Positions 33,377 through 43,010 of a DNA stretch of 64,000 bases are shown piece after piece. Position numbers and translations under genes: made by a program. The notes below the pieces were generated by a model. That model was given only the letters and a program-made list of their open reading frames with translations. It was not told the origin of the DNA and did not search any database. This DNA is from Anaerolineae bacterium (GTDB lineage: Bacteria > Chloroflexota > Anaerolineae > DUEN01). The DNA lies in contig JANXBS010000002.1 of assembly GCA_025060615.1 (NCBI GenBank), positions 240,156 through 304,155 on the forward strand, written 5' to 3'. Position 1 is the stretch's first letter. Every line of letters starts with the position of its first letter.

Positions 33377-34936
33377 TTACTTGGCGTATTCCGTCGCTCG
33401 CGTCTCGCGGATTACCGTGACCTTGATCTGGCCCGGATACTCGAGATTGTCCTCGATCTTGCGGGCGATTTCCTTCGAAAGCTTGATCGCTGCCAGGTCG
33501 TCGATCTCCTCGGGTTTGACAATGATGCGCAGCTCTCGCCCGGCCTGGATGGCGAAGGATTGCTGCACTCCTTCAAAGGAGTTGGCGATCTCCTCCAGCG
33601 CGGTCACCCGTTTGATGTAAGTCTCCAACGCCTCACGGCGGGCGCCCGGACGGGCCCCGGAGATGGCATCGGCGGTTGCCACGATGATGGCCTCCAAGCT
33701 TTCCATCTCCGTCTCGTGGTGATGAGAAGCGATGATGTTGACGACCTTCTCCGGCACGCCGTAACGGCGGGCGATCTCCGCTCCTACTTGCGCATGGGGG
33801 CCTTCCACTTCATGACTGACAGCCTTGCCTATGTCATGGAGCAGTCCGCCCATCTTGCAGATCTTCACATCTGCTCCTAGCTCTGCAGCCAAGAGGCCGG
33901 CGAGGTGAGCGGTCTCGATGGCATGATGGTATTGGTTTTGCCCGTAGCTAGTCCGGAACTTTAACCGCCCCACCAGCTTCAGGATCTCGGGATGCAATCC
34001 CTGTAGCCCGGTCTCGATAGCTGCCTGTTCGCCGGCCTCGCGGATCTGCCGCTCCACCTCCTGGCGTGCCTTTTCCACCTCGCGCTCGATGCGGGCGGGA
34101 TGAATGCGCCCATCTTGCACCAGCTTCCCCAAAGCCATGCGGGCCACCTCGCGGCGCACGGGATCAAAGCTGGAGATGATCACTGCCTCCGGTGTGTCAT
34201 CCACGACGAGGTCTACGCCTGTACTCATCTCGATCGCCCGGATGTTGCGCCCTTGACGGCCGATGATGCGTCCCTTCATCTCATCGTTTGGCAAAGGCAC
34301 GGAGGAGACGGTGGTTTCGGCCACGTGATCGGAGGCGATGCGTTCCATAGCTAGGGTGATCAGCTTGCGAGCCTTCTCCTCCGCCTGCTCCTGCATCTCG
34401 GCTTCCACCTGGCGGATCACTCGGGCCATGTCCTGGCGGGCCTCTTGCTCCACCATCTTTAGCAGTTCCGCCTTAGCCTCCTCCGTGGAGAGCCCAGCGA
34501 TGCGTTCCAGCTCTTTGCGCTTCTCCTCCTCGATCTTTTGAAGCTCGTTGAAGCGCTTATCGATCTGGCTCTGACGTTGATTGAGGCGCTTCTCACGACT
34601 CTCGATCTGCTCGAAACGATGTTCCAGCGCTTCCAAGCGATGTTGTAAGCGTTCCTCCGTCCGCTGCAGCTCTGCCCGACGGCGGCTCAATTCCGCCTCG
34701 GCCTCGTCGCGCATCCGGATGACCTCGTCGCGGGCGGCCAGGGTGATCTCCTTCGCCCGGGTTTCCGCTTCCGCGATAATCCGCTCCGCTTGAGCTTGGG
34801 CTTTCTTGATATGCGTTTCGATCAAATACCATCGCAACAGATATCCAATTACGCCGCCGATCAACGCAGCGAGCACAATGCTGACTAGAACCAGCACCTG
34901 CCTGCCTGGTTCTATACCTGGTCCCCACATAGTCAC
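33377..34936 (-). CDS. rny: Ribonuclease Y
   Basis: Membrane-bound endoribonuclease initiating mRNA decay, 519 residues. One N-terminal membrane helix (about 12-35), a long coiled coil rich in Glu/Arg/Gln (about 36-205), a KH domain (about 208-275, [17 protein letters not shown]) and an HD domain with [15 protein letters not shown] and ASHHHETE. It lies between recX and spoVS, and its partner RicT is encoded nearby on the other strand. Confidence 0.97.
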   Translation of the reverse strand: MTMWGPGIEPGRQVLVLVSIVLAALIGGVIGYLLRWYLIETHIKKAQAQAERIIAEAETRAKEITLAARDEVIRMRDEAEAELSRRRAELQRTEERLQHRLEALEHRFEQIESREKRLNQRQSQIDKRFNELQKIEEEKRKELERIAGLSTEEAKAELLKMVEQEARQDMARVIRQVEAEMQEQAEEKARKLITLAMERIASDHVAETTVSSVPLPNDEMKGRIIGRQGRNIRAIEMSTGVDLVVDDTPEAVIISSFDPVRREVARMALGKLVQDGRIHPARIEREVEKARQEVERQIREAGEQAAIETGLQGLHPEILKLVGRLKFRTSYGQNQYHHAIETAHLAGLLAAELGADVKICKMGGLLHDIGKAVSHEVEGPHAQVGAEIARRYGVPEKVVNIIASHHHETEMESLEAIIVATADAISGARPGARREALETYIKRVTALEEIANSFEGVQQSFAIQAGRELRIIVKPEEIDDLAAIKLSKEIARKIEDNLEYPGQIKVTVIRETRATEYAK

Positions 34937-34976
34937 TCCTTATTTTAGACATCAGGATGTTGATGTTGTGCTATTG

Positions 34977-35630
34977 TTATCCTTCATCCAGAGGCCTTCG
35001 ATCGGCCTGTAGTTGCGCCCACATACGCCGCAATGCAGGCTCGATCACCTCATACGCAAATCCACGTCGGGCCAAATAGCCGCCTCCCTTTCGCCAGAAG
35101 GTCGCTCGATCGAGCCCACGCCAGCGATAGACCCTGGAGCTGAGGAGTTGATAGGCTATCTCTTCCTCGTCGTTATGCTCGTGCTGCAAGGCCTCTTCAA
35201 TGAGCTCAGAGGCAACTCCCTTTCGGAGCAGTTCCTGTTGGATCGCCTGGGCGCTGCGGGGATTAAACTGCCGGCGATTCTCTACCCAGAAACGGGCGAA
35301 GGCCCTGTCGTCTAGGTAGCCGGCGCTCCGCAAGCGCTCGATTACCCGATCCACCATCTGCAGGTCCACTCGATGTCGCTGTAAATGGCATCTGACCTCG
35401 GCCTCGCTACGAGGGCGATAGCCCAAGAATCGCAGCGCACGCTCATAGGCTTTCGCCTCTGCATCGAGCGTTTGCAAATGCTCGATCTCTGTATCGCTGA
35501 GCTCCTGCCCCTTTCGCAGTTGGGCGGCCGCTACCGCTGGCAGGGTGAAGGCAAATCTCCCGTCCAGATAGACATTCACACGTTCTCGATTCCGTTTTTG
35601 AAAACGGAGAGCCGTGATCCTGCCCGGCAT
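34977..35630 (-). CDS. recX: Regulatory protein RecX
   Basis: 217-residue modulator of RecA. Three-helix repeats are visible, with the RecX signatures FLGYRPRSEAEVRCHLQR and RLRSAGYLDDRAFARFWV. It follows recA with a strong terminator between them (35650-35677), so expression would depend on read-through, an arrangement known from Escherichia coli recA-recX. GAGG lies before ATG 35630. It is 40 bases upstream of rny. Confidence 0.93.
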   Translation of the reverse strand: MPGRITALRFQKRNRERVNVYLDGRFAFTLPAVAAAQLRKGQELSDTEIEHLQTLDAEAKAYERALRFLGYRPRSEAEVRCHLQRHRVDLQMVDRVIERLRSAGYLDDRAFARFWVENRRQFNPRSAQAIQQELLRKGVASELIEEALQHEHNDEEEIAYQLLSSRVYRWRGLDRATFWRKGGGYLARRGFAYEVIEPALRRMWAQLQADRRPLDEG

Positions 35631-35645
35631 AAGCCCTCACAATAC

Positions 35646-35677
35646 AAAAATGGCTGTGGCAGGTCTGCCACAGCCAT
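35646..35677 (-). terminator. Terminator between recA and recX
   Basis: Perfect 13-bp stem (35650-35662 with 35665-35677) closing a two-base turn, then TTTTTG on the minus strand. It begins 320 bases after the recA stop and ends about 15 bases before the recX start, so recX lies within read-through distance. Confidence 0.85.
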
Positions 35678-35998
35678 CACCAAACACCGTCTTTAAACGT
35701 GTTGCGCGCAGCTTTGAACAGTGGCCTTCGGGATGCATCCTAGGCGATCTCTCGACCGCCGTTGAATTCAGAATGGCTAGGAAATGATCTCCAAAGTTGC
35801 CTTCCTCTATCGTGGCAATATTAGGTACGCTCACTACAGAGGTAGAAGGCCTGCTATCCTTGCCTTACCTCTATCAGATGGTTCGGTTTGTCCTCCTCCC
35901 GAACAGAGCGAGCGACCAGAACCCTTCGCCCACAAGATCAAAGCTCGTACACACGCTAGGCGTGTGGGATTCGTTGGACAGACCATGGTGATGCTCAG
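35678..35998 (-). other. Long recA 3' region without a gene
   Basis: No convincing gene. A short frame (35637-35834) runs through the terminator stem and has no ribosome-binding site. A perfect CACACGC/GCGTGTG hairpin (35950-35966, three-base loop) lies about 30 bases after the recA stop without a T run. An independent recX promoter could lie here, but I found no good one. Confidence 0.4.
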
Positions 35999-37090
35999 CT
36001 ATTCATCCGTGAAGGAACCATCGACATCGTCATCGATCGGTTGGGCTCGGAGGATCGGGATCAAGCCAGCCATCTCGCGGATTTGCTTCTCCAGCGCTTC
36101 CAAGATGTCAGGATGGGCGCGGAGGAATTCTTTGGCGCTTTCCCGCCCCTGTCCCAGCCGCACATCCCCATACGAGTAAAACGCGCCTCGCTTCGTCACC
36201 AGTTCCATCCCCACTGCCAGGTCTAACACATCCCCCTCTTTCGAGATTCCCTCGTTGTACAGGATGTCGAATTCTGCGACCCGGAACGGCGGAGCTACCT
36301 TATTCTTCTTGACTGTCACCCGTGTCCGGCTTCCGATGATTTCCGTCCCCTGCTTAATCGTCTGGATCCGCCGGATGTCCAGCCGTACGGAGGCGTAGAA
36401 TTTCAGCGCCATCCCCCCTGGTGTCGTCTCCGGGTTCCCGAACATCACCCCGATCTTCTGCCGGAGCTGGTTCGTGAACACCATTGCCGTGTTCGTCGCT
36501 TTAATGGCCCCTGCCAGCTTGCGCAGCGCCTGGCTCATTAGCCGCGCCTGTAGCCCCACGTGGGCGTCGCCCATCTCCCCTTCGATCTCCGCCCGTGGCG
36601 CTAGGGCCGCCACCGAGTCCACCACGATCACATCCATCGCCCCCGACCGCACCAGCGCTTCGGCGATCTCCAGCGCTTCCTCCCCTGTATCCGGCTGTGA
36701 GATGTACAGGTTGTTTAAGTCCACTCCACAGCGAGCCGCGTACATCGGGTCAAGGGCATGCTCCACATCTATAAAAGCGGCCAGCCCTCCCCGCTTCTGC
36801 GCCTCAGCGATGATGTGCTGACATAATGTGGTCTTGCCTGACGCTTCCGGGCCAAAGATCTCGGTGACCCGGCCGCGAGGGATCCCACCCACGCCTAAGG
36901 CCAGGTCCAAAGATAGAGAACCGGTGGGGATGGCCTCCACCTGGAGATGGGTGGCATCCCCCAACTTCATGATCGCCCCTTCTCCAAACCGCTTCTGTAG
37001 ATTCGCCAGCGTCGCTTCCAGTGCCTTTTGCCGTCCAGGTTCTACCAAGGGATTCCCTCCGCCTAATTTAGATGAGCCGTAAGCGCTCAA
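35999..37090 (-). CDS. recA: Recombinase A
   Basis: DNA strand-exchange and SOS coprotease, 363 residues. Walker [10 protein letters not shown], the [19 protein letters not shown] segment, loop [11 protein letters not shown] and [18 protein letters not shown] are canonical; the C-terminus is acidic ([11 protein letters not shown]). No intein interrupts it. It has its own promoter at 37211-37239 and a leader of about 110 bases that includes a GGTTA direct repeat. I did not find a recognisable LexA box. Confidence 0.98.
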   Translation of the reverse strand: MSAYGSSKLGGGNPLVEPGRQKALEATLANLQKRFGEGAIMKLGDATHLQVEAIPTGSLSLDLALGVGGIPRGRVTEIFGPEASGKTTLCQHIIAEAQKRGGLAAFIDVEHALDPMYAARCGVDLNNLYISQPDTGEEALEIAEALVRSGAMDVIVVDSVAALAPRAEIEGEMGDAHVGLQARLMSQALRKLAGAIKATNTAMVFTNQLRQKIGVMFGNPETTPGGMALKFYASVRLDIRRIQTIKQGTEIIGSRTRVTVKKNKVAPPFRVAEFDILYNEGISKEGDVLDLAVGMELVTKRGAFYSYGDVRLGQGRESAKEFLRAHPDILEALEKQIREMAGLIPILRAQPIDDDVDGSFTDE

Positions 37091-37210
37091 CGGTGCAGGC
37101 GGAATGCACGAAGATGCCGCAGCTAAACTCTATCCCACCTAGCAAGCCTCCTGGCATCCTCCGAAAAGCGTGCTTGCGGCTAACCTCAGGTAACCGATAG
37201 GATTACTGTA

Positions 37211-37239
37211 AGTTTACACTATTCGGACGGAAAAATCAA
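37211..37239 (-). promoter_or_regulatory. recA promoter candidate
   Basis: Minus strand TTGATT (37234-37239), 17-base spacer, TAAACT (37211-37216). It overlaps the last bases of the upstream membrane phosphatase gene. Both hexamers match consensus 4 of 6. Confidence 0.5.
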
Positions 37240-39011
37240 GTTACTGTGGTCTTCCACCACCGTGCTGCGAATACCTCCGACCCAGCGATCAGCCAAGTCG
37301 CCGGTATGACAACCATAGATATAGCCCATAGCTGCGATAGCCCCCAAAGCTGCCAGAATGCTAGGCTCACGTCCGGCATCTGCCAGGAGGTGCCGAAGCC
37401 ATGCCGCCAATACCCGATGGCGACCGGCAAAGCCCAGGCCAGGAGCATCGCCCAGGCCGCGCCCAAGAACTCGCTAACTAAGGACGTACGCTGAGCGCCT
37501 CGTCCGATATGCCATCCTAGGATGATCGCCATGGCCGCTCCCACGCCGGCCGCGCTTTGCCACAACGCAAACGTCAGAAACGGCTCAACCGGCTGCGCCG
37601 ATGAGAGCGAATATCGGCCGCCGCCGGCCAGGAAGACCAGTTGCATAGTCACTAGGCCCGTCAGCGCCGCGCTGACCGCTAAGGTGATCTGCCGTCGCTG
37701 CCAAATCGCCCATCCTAACCAGCTCGCAAAGAGCCCGACGATGGCTGCGACCAACCGCGGCAGCCGCTCACGCGCTAACCGCGTCGCCCTGATCTGTCGC
37801 ATGAGACCGTCGGCCGCGTGCAGCGCTGCGTTGGCCGCGATCCAGGACGTCTCCACATCGCCCGCCCGAAGAGCTTGCTCCGCTCGAGCGATTTCCTCAG
37901 CGATACTCGACAGGTCACCTTTAGAAAAGCCCCAGGCTTCCAGATATCGTCGGGCCAGCTCCAGCCGTTGGCGGGCCATGCGCAGGTGTCGTCCTGCCTG
38001 CCACGGCATGTCGCCCAGCAGCATGTCATAGCGTACTTGGCCCTGCGCCAGCGGAGGGGCCGGCAGCCCTATCAGCGCGGCGAGCGTAGGGGCCACATCT
38101 TCGCCCTCCATCACCCCATAGCCGCCGGGGATCACCCCAGGCCCTACCAGAAAGAAGGGAACCTGGGTAATGCTGGCTTCGGCGCCGACCATGCCGCCGC
38201 TGTCGTTCAGGCCATGGCTGGAGACCACCGCCACTGCCGCTCCATTGGCCAGCGCAGGCTCCGCCACTCGGCGGATCATGCCGTCCACCGCCTGCGCAGC
38301 CTGACGATAGAAGGCGCTAGTCGCCTGATGTTTCGATCCAGTTGCGGCGACATGGCTGAAGTGGACTACCATCAAGGATGGTCTGCCGCGCTCCATGTCA
38401 CGGGCGCCATCGGCGATCTCCTGGTCTGCCGTTGCGTCATCGCCGGCCACAAACAAGCGGGCGGAGCACCAGGGCTCCGGGAGCAATGACCGCCAGGTTT
38501 CGTGCAGAGCCACTGCGCACGTCCGTCCGGACGCCGCTGCCAGGCCGATCAGCGAGCCAACTGACAACGATGGGCCATGCCACCCTGCGTCGGGAAGTAA
38601 TGGCATCCCCAACAGCTCAACACTAGCACCGGTCAATAACGTGCGCCAGCCAGTCCCAGCATAAGCGGGAGGCGACAGATGCAGCACCGCGCTGGCTCCA
38701 CGCGCCCACAGCTCATCACTGAAAGGCATCGCAGTGAGCGCGTCGCTGCGCAATCCATCCACGATAATCAGGACTAGCCGCTCCACCAGCGGAGGGCCGC
38801 CCTCTCCCAGCGGCCCATCGGCGGGGATGGCAGGCCGGGGAGCATAGGCCGCAGCCAAGAAGCGGTCGGTGACGAGGTACGAGCCGGCCGTCACGCCGGC
38901 GAACCACAGGGTAGCCAAAACGACAACGGCAATGCGCGACACGAGGGCTACCTCCCCAGGTGATGGACTATGAGGGTGGACGATGGGCGAGCGCTGGGCT
39001 ATAATGCTCAC
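37236..39011 (-). CDS. Alkaline-phosphatase-superfamily membrane protein (phosphoethanolamine transferase-like)
   Basis: 591 residues. An N-terminal membrane anchor (about 25-46) precedes an exterior alkaline phosphatase/sulfatase-fold domain: LIIVDGLRSDAL (metal Asp85), AGTGWRTLLTG (nucleophile region), VVHFSHVAATGSKH and VVSSHGLNDSGG. The last would be SDHG in active enzymes, so one metal Asp is Ser here. After about residue 420 come four or five membrane helices. The layout resembles GPI ethanolamine phosphate transferases (PIG-N/O type). It may be a degenerate or specialised phosphotransferase acting on an envelope lipid or glycan. It is divergent from the GT-C gene at 39035. Confidence 0.7.
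   Translation of the reverse strand: MSIIAQRSPIVHPHSPSPGEVALVSRIAVVVLATLWFAGVTAGSYLVTDRFLAAAYAPRPAIPADGPLGEGGPPLVERLVLIIVDGLRSDALTAMPFSDELWARGASAVLHLSPPAYAGTGWRTLLTGASVELLGMPLLPDAGWHGPSLSVGSLIGLAAASGRTCAVALHETWRSLLPEPWCSARLFVAGDDATADQEIADGARDMERGRPSLMVVHFSHVAATGSKHQATSAFYRQAAQAVDGMIRRVAEPALANGAAVAVVSSHGLNDSGGMVGAEASITQVPFFLVGPGVIPGGYGVMEGEDVAPTLAALIGLPAPPLAQGQVRYDMLLGDMPWQAGRHLRMARQRLELARRYLEAWGFSKGDLSSIAEEIARAEQALRAGDVETSWIAANAALHAADGLMRQIRATRLARERLPRLVAAIVGLFASWLGWAIWQRRQITLAVSAALTGLVTMQLVFLAGGGRYSLSSAQPVEPFLTFALWQSAAGVGAAMAIILGWHIGRGAQRTSLVSEFLGAAWAMLLAWALPVAIGYWRHGFGTSWQMPDVSLAFWQLWGLSQLWAISMVVIPATWLIAGSEVFAARWWKTTVT
38977..39005 (+). promoter_or_regulatory. Promoter for the GT-C gene at 39035
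   Basis: TGGACG (38977-38982), 17-base spacer, perfect TATAAT (39000-39005). It lies just inside the start of the divergent phosphatase-like gene, leaving a leader of about 20 bases. Confidence 0.65.
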
Positions 39012-39034
39012 AACCCTTCCACGCGAGACATGCC

Positions 39035-40432
39035 ATGAGACGTTCCCTTGACGCGCTGTTGTTGGCCGTGCTGCTGGTGGCGCGGGTGCGCATTGATACC
39101 CTGGCCGATATGGTGTTGCCCACCCGCCATCAGGACGTGGCCCGCCACCCCGTGTTGGGACACATCCTCTCGCCCAAGGGGATGGAGCTGCTAGCCGATT
39201 GGCTGACCGACCCGATATCCTTGGTGTTGGTCAGCCTGGCCTTCGCTGGGCTGGTGCTCTACCTCTTCGTGGATGCCCTGGCCGAGCGGCTGGGCGAGCT
39301 CACGGCTTATCGGCTTAAGCTGCTATTGATCTGGACGATCATCATTATCATCGTCTTCGCGCCTACGGGCAAGCTTATCTTGCTGCGTCGGCAGTCGGGG
39401 CCCGCCAGCTATACGCACGATGGCGGCGTGATCCAGACTGAGGCTGTGATTCAATTCTTCCTGCAAGGCAAGAACCCTTACGTGGAGGACTACCTTAACA
39501 CGCCGATGGCCGAATGGGGCATCGACTTCCGCACGGCGCTTTATCACTTTCCCTACCTGCCTTGGACCTTCGTCTTCTCGACACCGTTCTATCTGCTCAG
39601 CCAGGCCACGCTGGGCTGGTACGATCAGCGGTTTGTCTATCTCCTGCTGTTCGCGTTGACCCTCGCTTTGGCACCGGCGTTGGCTCGCCATCGGCAGGAC
39701 CGCCTAATTCTGGTCATGCTGTTGGGCCTCAACCCGATTATGGCCTCAGATGTGATCTTCGGCCAGAACGATTCGTTCGTCCTGTTCTGGATCGTGCTGG
39801 CCCTTTGGCTCTGGCAGCGTGGTTGGGAGAATCCTGTCGCTCGCAGACGTTGGTGGGCGGCCTCGGCGGGAGTATATGGGCTAGCATGCGCTTCTAAGCC
39901 CACGGCTTGGTTCCTGGCTCCGTTTTACGCGCTGCTCCTGACGGACAGCTGGGCGCTCCGATGGCGCGAGTTATCTGGGAAGGCCCCCGTTATCCTGCGA
40001 CGAGCGAGCCCAGCCATCACTGTGTTTCTGCTGCTAACGCTCCCATATTTAGCTTGGGATGCTAACGCGCTGATAGACGATGTATGGCGTTGGTCGGCTG
40101 GCACGGCTGAGACACCCTATCAGATCCGTGGCTGGGGGCTGGCGAACTTCGTGTTGGCGCTGGGGCTAGTCGAAAGCCGGCTGAGTTACTGGCCGTTTTG
40201 GGTTCCTGAACTGCTGATCGCAGCTCCGCTGCTGGTGCTCACTGTGGCCAGACAGATGCGGCATAACGGGATCAGCGCCGCCTGCTGGGGATATGGGTTG
40301 CTCCTCTTCGGCTTTCTCTTCGCCTCTCGTTTTCTTAACGAAAACTATTTGGGATACATTCTGGCCCTGCTGGCGATTGGCGCCTTGGCCTCGTCAGTTG
40401 AAGATCAACCAGGTTTGAATCAGAGCCATTAA
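39035..40432 (+). CDS. GT-C membrane glycosyltransferase (GT87/DUF2029-like)
   Basis: 465 residues with about 10-11 membrane helices. The family-like motif THDGGVIQTEAVIQFFLQGKNPY (split here: THDGGVIQTEA and FLQGKNPY) in an exterior loop carries the acidic residue expected in polyprenyl-phosphomannose-dependent transferases, and FGQNDSFVLFWIVLALWLW is a further hallmark. It probably attaches a sugar, perhaps mannose, to a membrane-linked glycan. No partner genes of a defined pathway are adjacent. Confidence 0.75.
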   Translation: MRRSLDALLLAVLLVARVRIDTLADMVLPTRHQDVARHPVLGHILSPKGMELLADWLTDPISLVLVSLAFAGLVLYLFVDALAERLGELTAYRLKLLLIWTIIIIIVFAPTGKLILLRRQSGPASYTHDGGVIQTEAVIQFFLQGKNPYVEDYLNTPMAEWGIDFRTALYHFPYLPWTFVFSTPFYLLSQATLGWYDQRFVYLLLFALTLALAPALARHRQDRLILVMLLGLNPIMASDVIFGQNDSFVLFWIVLALWLWQRGWENPVARRRWWAASAGVYGLACASKPTAWFLAPFYALLLTDSWALRWRELSGKAPVILRRASPAITVFLLLTLPYLAWDANALIDDVWRWSAGTAETPYQIRGWGLANFVLALGLVESRLSYWPFWVPELLIAAPLLVLTVARQMRHNGISAACWGYGLLLFGFLFASRFLNENYLGYILALLAIGALASSVEDQPGLNQSH

Positions 40433-40460
40433 GCTTCAAAGGCCCCATGCTAGGAGGACG

Positions 40461-41216
40461 ATGATGCTGCGACTACCGGAGAAAACCGCTATTATCACCG
40501 GTGCTGGGCGAGGGATCGGCAAGGCGATTGCTCACAAGTTCTTGCAGGAAGGCGCGCGCATCCTGATCTGCGATCTCATGCCGGACCGGATCGAGGCAGC
40601 CGCTCAGGAGCTGAGCCAGCTCGGTGAAGTTCAGGCCATGACCGGCGATGTAAGCGATCCAGCCTTCTGCGATGCCCTGGTCCAGCGCGCCCTGGAGGCA
40701 TTCGGCGAGCTGAACATCCTGGTGAACAACGCCGGCATTGCCATCTTCCAGCCGTTTCTAGAGCACTCGGAGGCTGCCTGGGATCGTACCTTGGCCGTGA
40801 ACTTGAAGTCTATGTTCCTGCTCGGACAGCGCGCGGCGCGGATTATGGTAGCCCAGGGCAAAGGCGGCGCGATCATCAACATGGCCTCGACCAACGGCCA
40901 CGTAGGGGAGCGAGGTCTGGCCGCTTACAACGCGTCTAAAGCTGGCGTCGTCCTGCTCACCAAGACCATGGCCATCGAGTTGGCGCCGTATAACATTCGA
41001 GTCAATTGCGTCTCCCCAGGCTTCATCCTGACCGAATTGATCCGGGAGGCGGCCGATGAAGCGTACATCCAAGGCTATCTGAGCAAGATCCCTCTAGGAC
41101 GCTATGGCCGGCCAGAAGAGGTGGCCAATCTGTGCGCCTTCCTGGCCTCCGACGAGGCCTCGTTTATCACGGGAGACTCGGTCATCATTGACGGCGGCCA
41201 GCTCTCGGAAGAGTGA
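40461..41216 (+). CDS. SDR family oxidoreductase (FabG-like)
   Basis: Classical short-chain dehydrogenase, 251 residues. TGAGRGIGKA (cofactor loop), NNAGIA, catalytic Ser in NMASTNG and YNASK (Tyr/Lys), and the C-terminal IDGG. The Asp at the end of strand two (ICDLMPDR) suggests NAD preference. Specific substrate unknown; FabG or sugar/polyol dehydrogenase activities are both possible. Two adjacent ATGs (40461, 40464) follow AGGAGG, the second at better spacing. It ends 8 bases from the convergent binding-protein gene. Confidence 0.9.
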   Translation: MMLRLPEKTAIITGAGRGIGKAIAHKFLQEGARILICDLMPDRIEAAAQELSQLGEVQAMTGDVSDPAFCDALVQRALEAFGELNILVNNAGIAIFQPFLEHSEAAWDRTLAVNLKSMFLLGQRAARIMVAQGKGGAIINMASTNGHVGERGLAAYNASKAGVVLLTKTMAIELAPYNIRVNCVSPGFILTELIREAADEAYIQGYLSKIPLGRYGRPEEVANLCAFLASDEASFITGDSVIIDGGQLSEE

Positions 41217-41224
41217 GCGAGCGG

Positions 41225-42892
41225 TCACCAATGCCAGCCCATCAGCGAAGGGCCGACGCCGGCAAACGGGCTCAGCGCGATCCCGTTCAACCCCGGTCGG
41301 ATGGCGACTCCTATCGGCAGCGCAAACAGGAAGTCCACCGGGCGTTGGTCCGCCAGATAGGCGGCCAGTTGTTGATAAACGGCTTGTCGCGCCGCCGTGG
41401 CGCAGGCTGAAGCCGATCGTCCGGCCTGCCAGAGGGCATCGGCCTGGGCGTCCTGCCAGCCCGTCAGATTGAACCCGCGCCGCGGCTGGGCTTGATCTGA
41501 TCGCCAGTACCATGATTGGTCGGGATCTAGGTTGATCGGCCAGCCGAAGATGGCGACGTCGAAATCGCGGCGGAACAAGGCATCGGCCAGGCTCAGGTAG
41601 GGAAGGATCTCGACCTCGGCAGGCACGCCCACGGCACGATAGGCTGCAGCCACGAGCATGGCCAGGTCGCGACGCACCGGGTTCTCGCCGTTGGCCTTCA
41701 CACGTACCAACAGCGGCTCGCCATGATGCTCTCGCCAGCCATCGCCATCGGTATCGCGCCAGCCTGCCGCATCCAACAAGGCCGCAGCGCGCTCACGGTT
41801 GAAAGCCGGCGGCGTGGGAGCCGGCGCGATCGCCCACAGCGCCGGCAGCCAGGGAGCGCCGAGGGGTAACCCGCGCCCGTCTAGGGCGAGCTGATTGAGC
41901 TGCGAGCGATCGAGGGCCAGCGCCAGCGCTTGGCGAAGGCGGGTGTCAGCTAGCCTCAGCCGCTTCTGGTTCAAGAAGACGCCGACGTACTCCAGCCCAG
42001 GTTCCCATTGGATCGGCCATCCCGGTGGTGGGTTCAGCGCCAGCTCACGCGGTAAGAGGGCCACATCCAGCTCGCCCGCCTCCCATGCCTCCCGAAGCTG
42101 TGATGGGGAGAGGACGCGCAGGCGCCATTCGGCGATCTGCGGCGCGCCCCGCCAATAGGCTTCATTGGCCCACAGCACGACTTCGCCAGCTCCCCAGCTC
42201 CCAAAGCGCAACGGGCCGCTGCCGAGTGGCGAGCGCTCGAACGTCGCCCGCGCGCGGGCATCTCCTCCCCATCGGTGTGCTGGTATAAGCGGCAGATCTC
42301 CTAGCCTCGTCAGGTCAGGACACGAGGGTTCGTCGAGATGGACGACGACCGTCGAGTCAGAGATGGCCTGCGCGGAGAGGACGTGGGCGAGCTGGACGAA
42401 GTAGGGGCTGTTCACGGTGAGGCTGATCGCAGCGTGGATAGTGAAGGCCACGTCCTTGGCGGTCACCGGCGTCCCATCGTGCCAAGTCATCCCGCTGCGC
42501 ACCGTCAGCGTGATGGTCTGGCTATCTGCGGCCACGGTCCATGTCTCGACCACGCCGGGCGTCATCCGTCCATCATTGGGGTCGGGGGGCATCAGGCGAT
42601 CGAACAGGGCGTCTACCACAAAGCGAGCCGCGAGATCGTCCGGGGGTAAGCGTAACGGATCCAGCGTTTCTTCTGGCAGCGTCAGGCCGATGACGAGATC
42701 GCGTCTAGCGGAATCGCCGATCTGGGCCGACGCGGGCCGGGTAGGCGTCCAGGTGGGAAATTGGACGCTGGGAAGCATCGGGTTCACAGGCTCAGAGGGT
42801 GAAAGGAAGGAACAGGCGATGGCCAAGGCCACGACGCCGGCGATTCCGATAAAAACGCCTCCCCACCTCAGGGGGAGGCGTCGGTGGGCCAT
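41225..42892 (-). CDS. Oligopeptide-type ABC transporter substrate-binding lipoprotein (SBP family 5), second copy
   Basis: 555 residues. The N-terminus MAHRRLPLRWGGVFIGIAG leads into a lipobox (ALAIAC), then the SBP_bac_5 fold: GLTLPEETLDPLR, MTPGVVETWTV, MTWHDGTPVTAKDVAFTI and RQALALALDRSQL. It belongs to the OppA/DppA/NikA group binding peptides, nickel or oligosaccharides. It follows oppC by 118 bases and so could supply the same permease with another ligand. ATG 42892 is preferred to the frame opening at 42931 because it starts the signal peptide. A terminator-like hairpin with T5 lies inside codons 4-14 (42851-42880). Confidence 0.9.
   Translation of the reverse strand: MAHRRLPLRWGGVFIGIAGVVALAIACSFLSPSEPVNPMLPSVQFPTWTPTRPASAQIGDSARRDLVIGLTLPEETLDPLRLPPDDLAARFVVDALFDRLMPPDPNDGRMTPGVVETWTVAADSQTITLTVRSGMTWHDGTPVTAKDVAFTIHAAISLTVNSPYFVQLAHVLSAQAISDSTVVVHLDEPSCPDLTRLGDLPLIPAHRWGGDARARATFERSPLGSGPLRFGSWGAGEVVLWANEAYWRGAPQIAEWRLRVLSPSQLREAWEAGELDVALLPRELALNPPPGWPIQWEPGLEYVGVFLNQKRLRLADTRLRQALALALDRSQLNQLALDGRGLPLGAPWLPALWAIAPAPTPPAFNRERAAALLDAAGWRDTDGDGWREHHGEPLLVRVKANGENPVRRDLAMLVAAAYRAVGVPAEVEILPYLSLADALFRRDFDVAIFGWPINLDPDQSWYWRSDQAQPRRGFNLTGWQDAQADALWQAGRSASACATAARQAVYQQLAAYLADQRPVDFLFALPIGVAIRPGLNGIALSPFAGVGPSLMGWHW
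42851..42880 (-). terminator. Terminator-like hairpin inside the start of the second binding-protein gene
   Basis: On the minus strand a perfect 9-bp GC stem (42872-42880 with 42856-42864) and a seven-base loop are followed at once by TTTTT (42851-42855). It falls within codons 4-14 of the coding region. It could end most opp transcripts, attenuate this gene, or be a by-product of coding for RRLPLRWGGVF. Confidence 0.5.
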
Positions 42893-43010
42893 GGGATGCG
42901 CTCCGTCCACTTGTTGGATAGTTAGGCACAAGTAGCAAAATCAGAAATAGGTGAACCTCACCGCTCTCGTCAACTATGCCGCACGAACACAGAAGTTGCC
43001 TCAGCCATCG

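Noticed and set aside
35637..35834. 65-codon frame on the minus strand between recA and recX
   Set aside because: Its last third runs through the terminator stem and no ribosome-binding site precedes it.
37091..37235. LexA box upstream of recA
   Set aside because: No GAAC-N4-GTTC or CTGT-N8-ACAG type palindrome is visible; only a GGTTA direct repeat.
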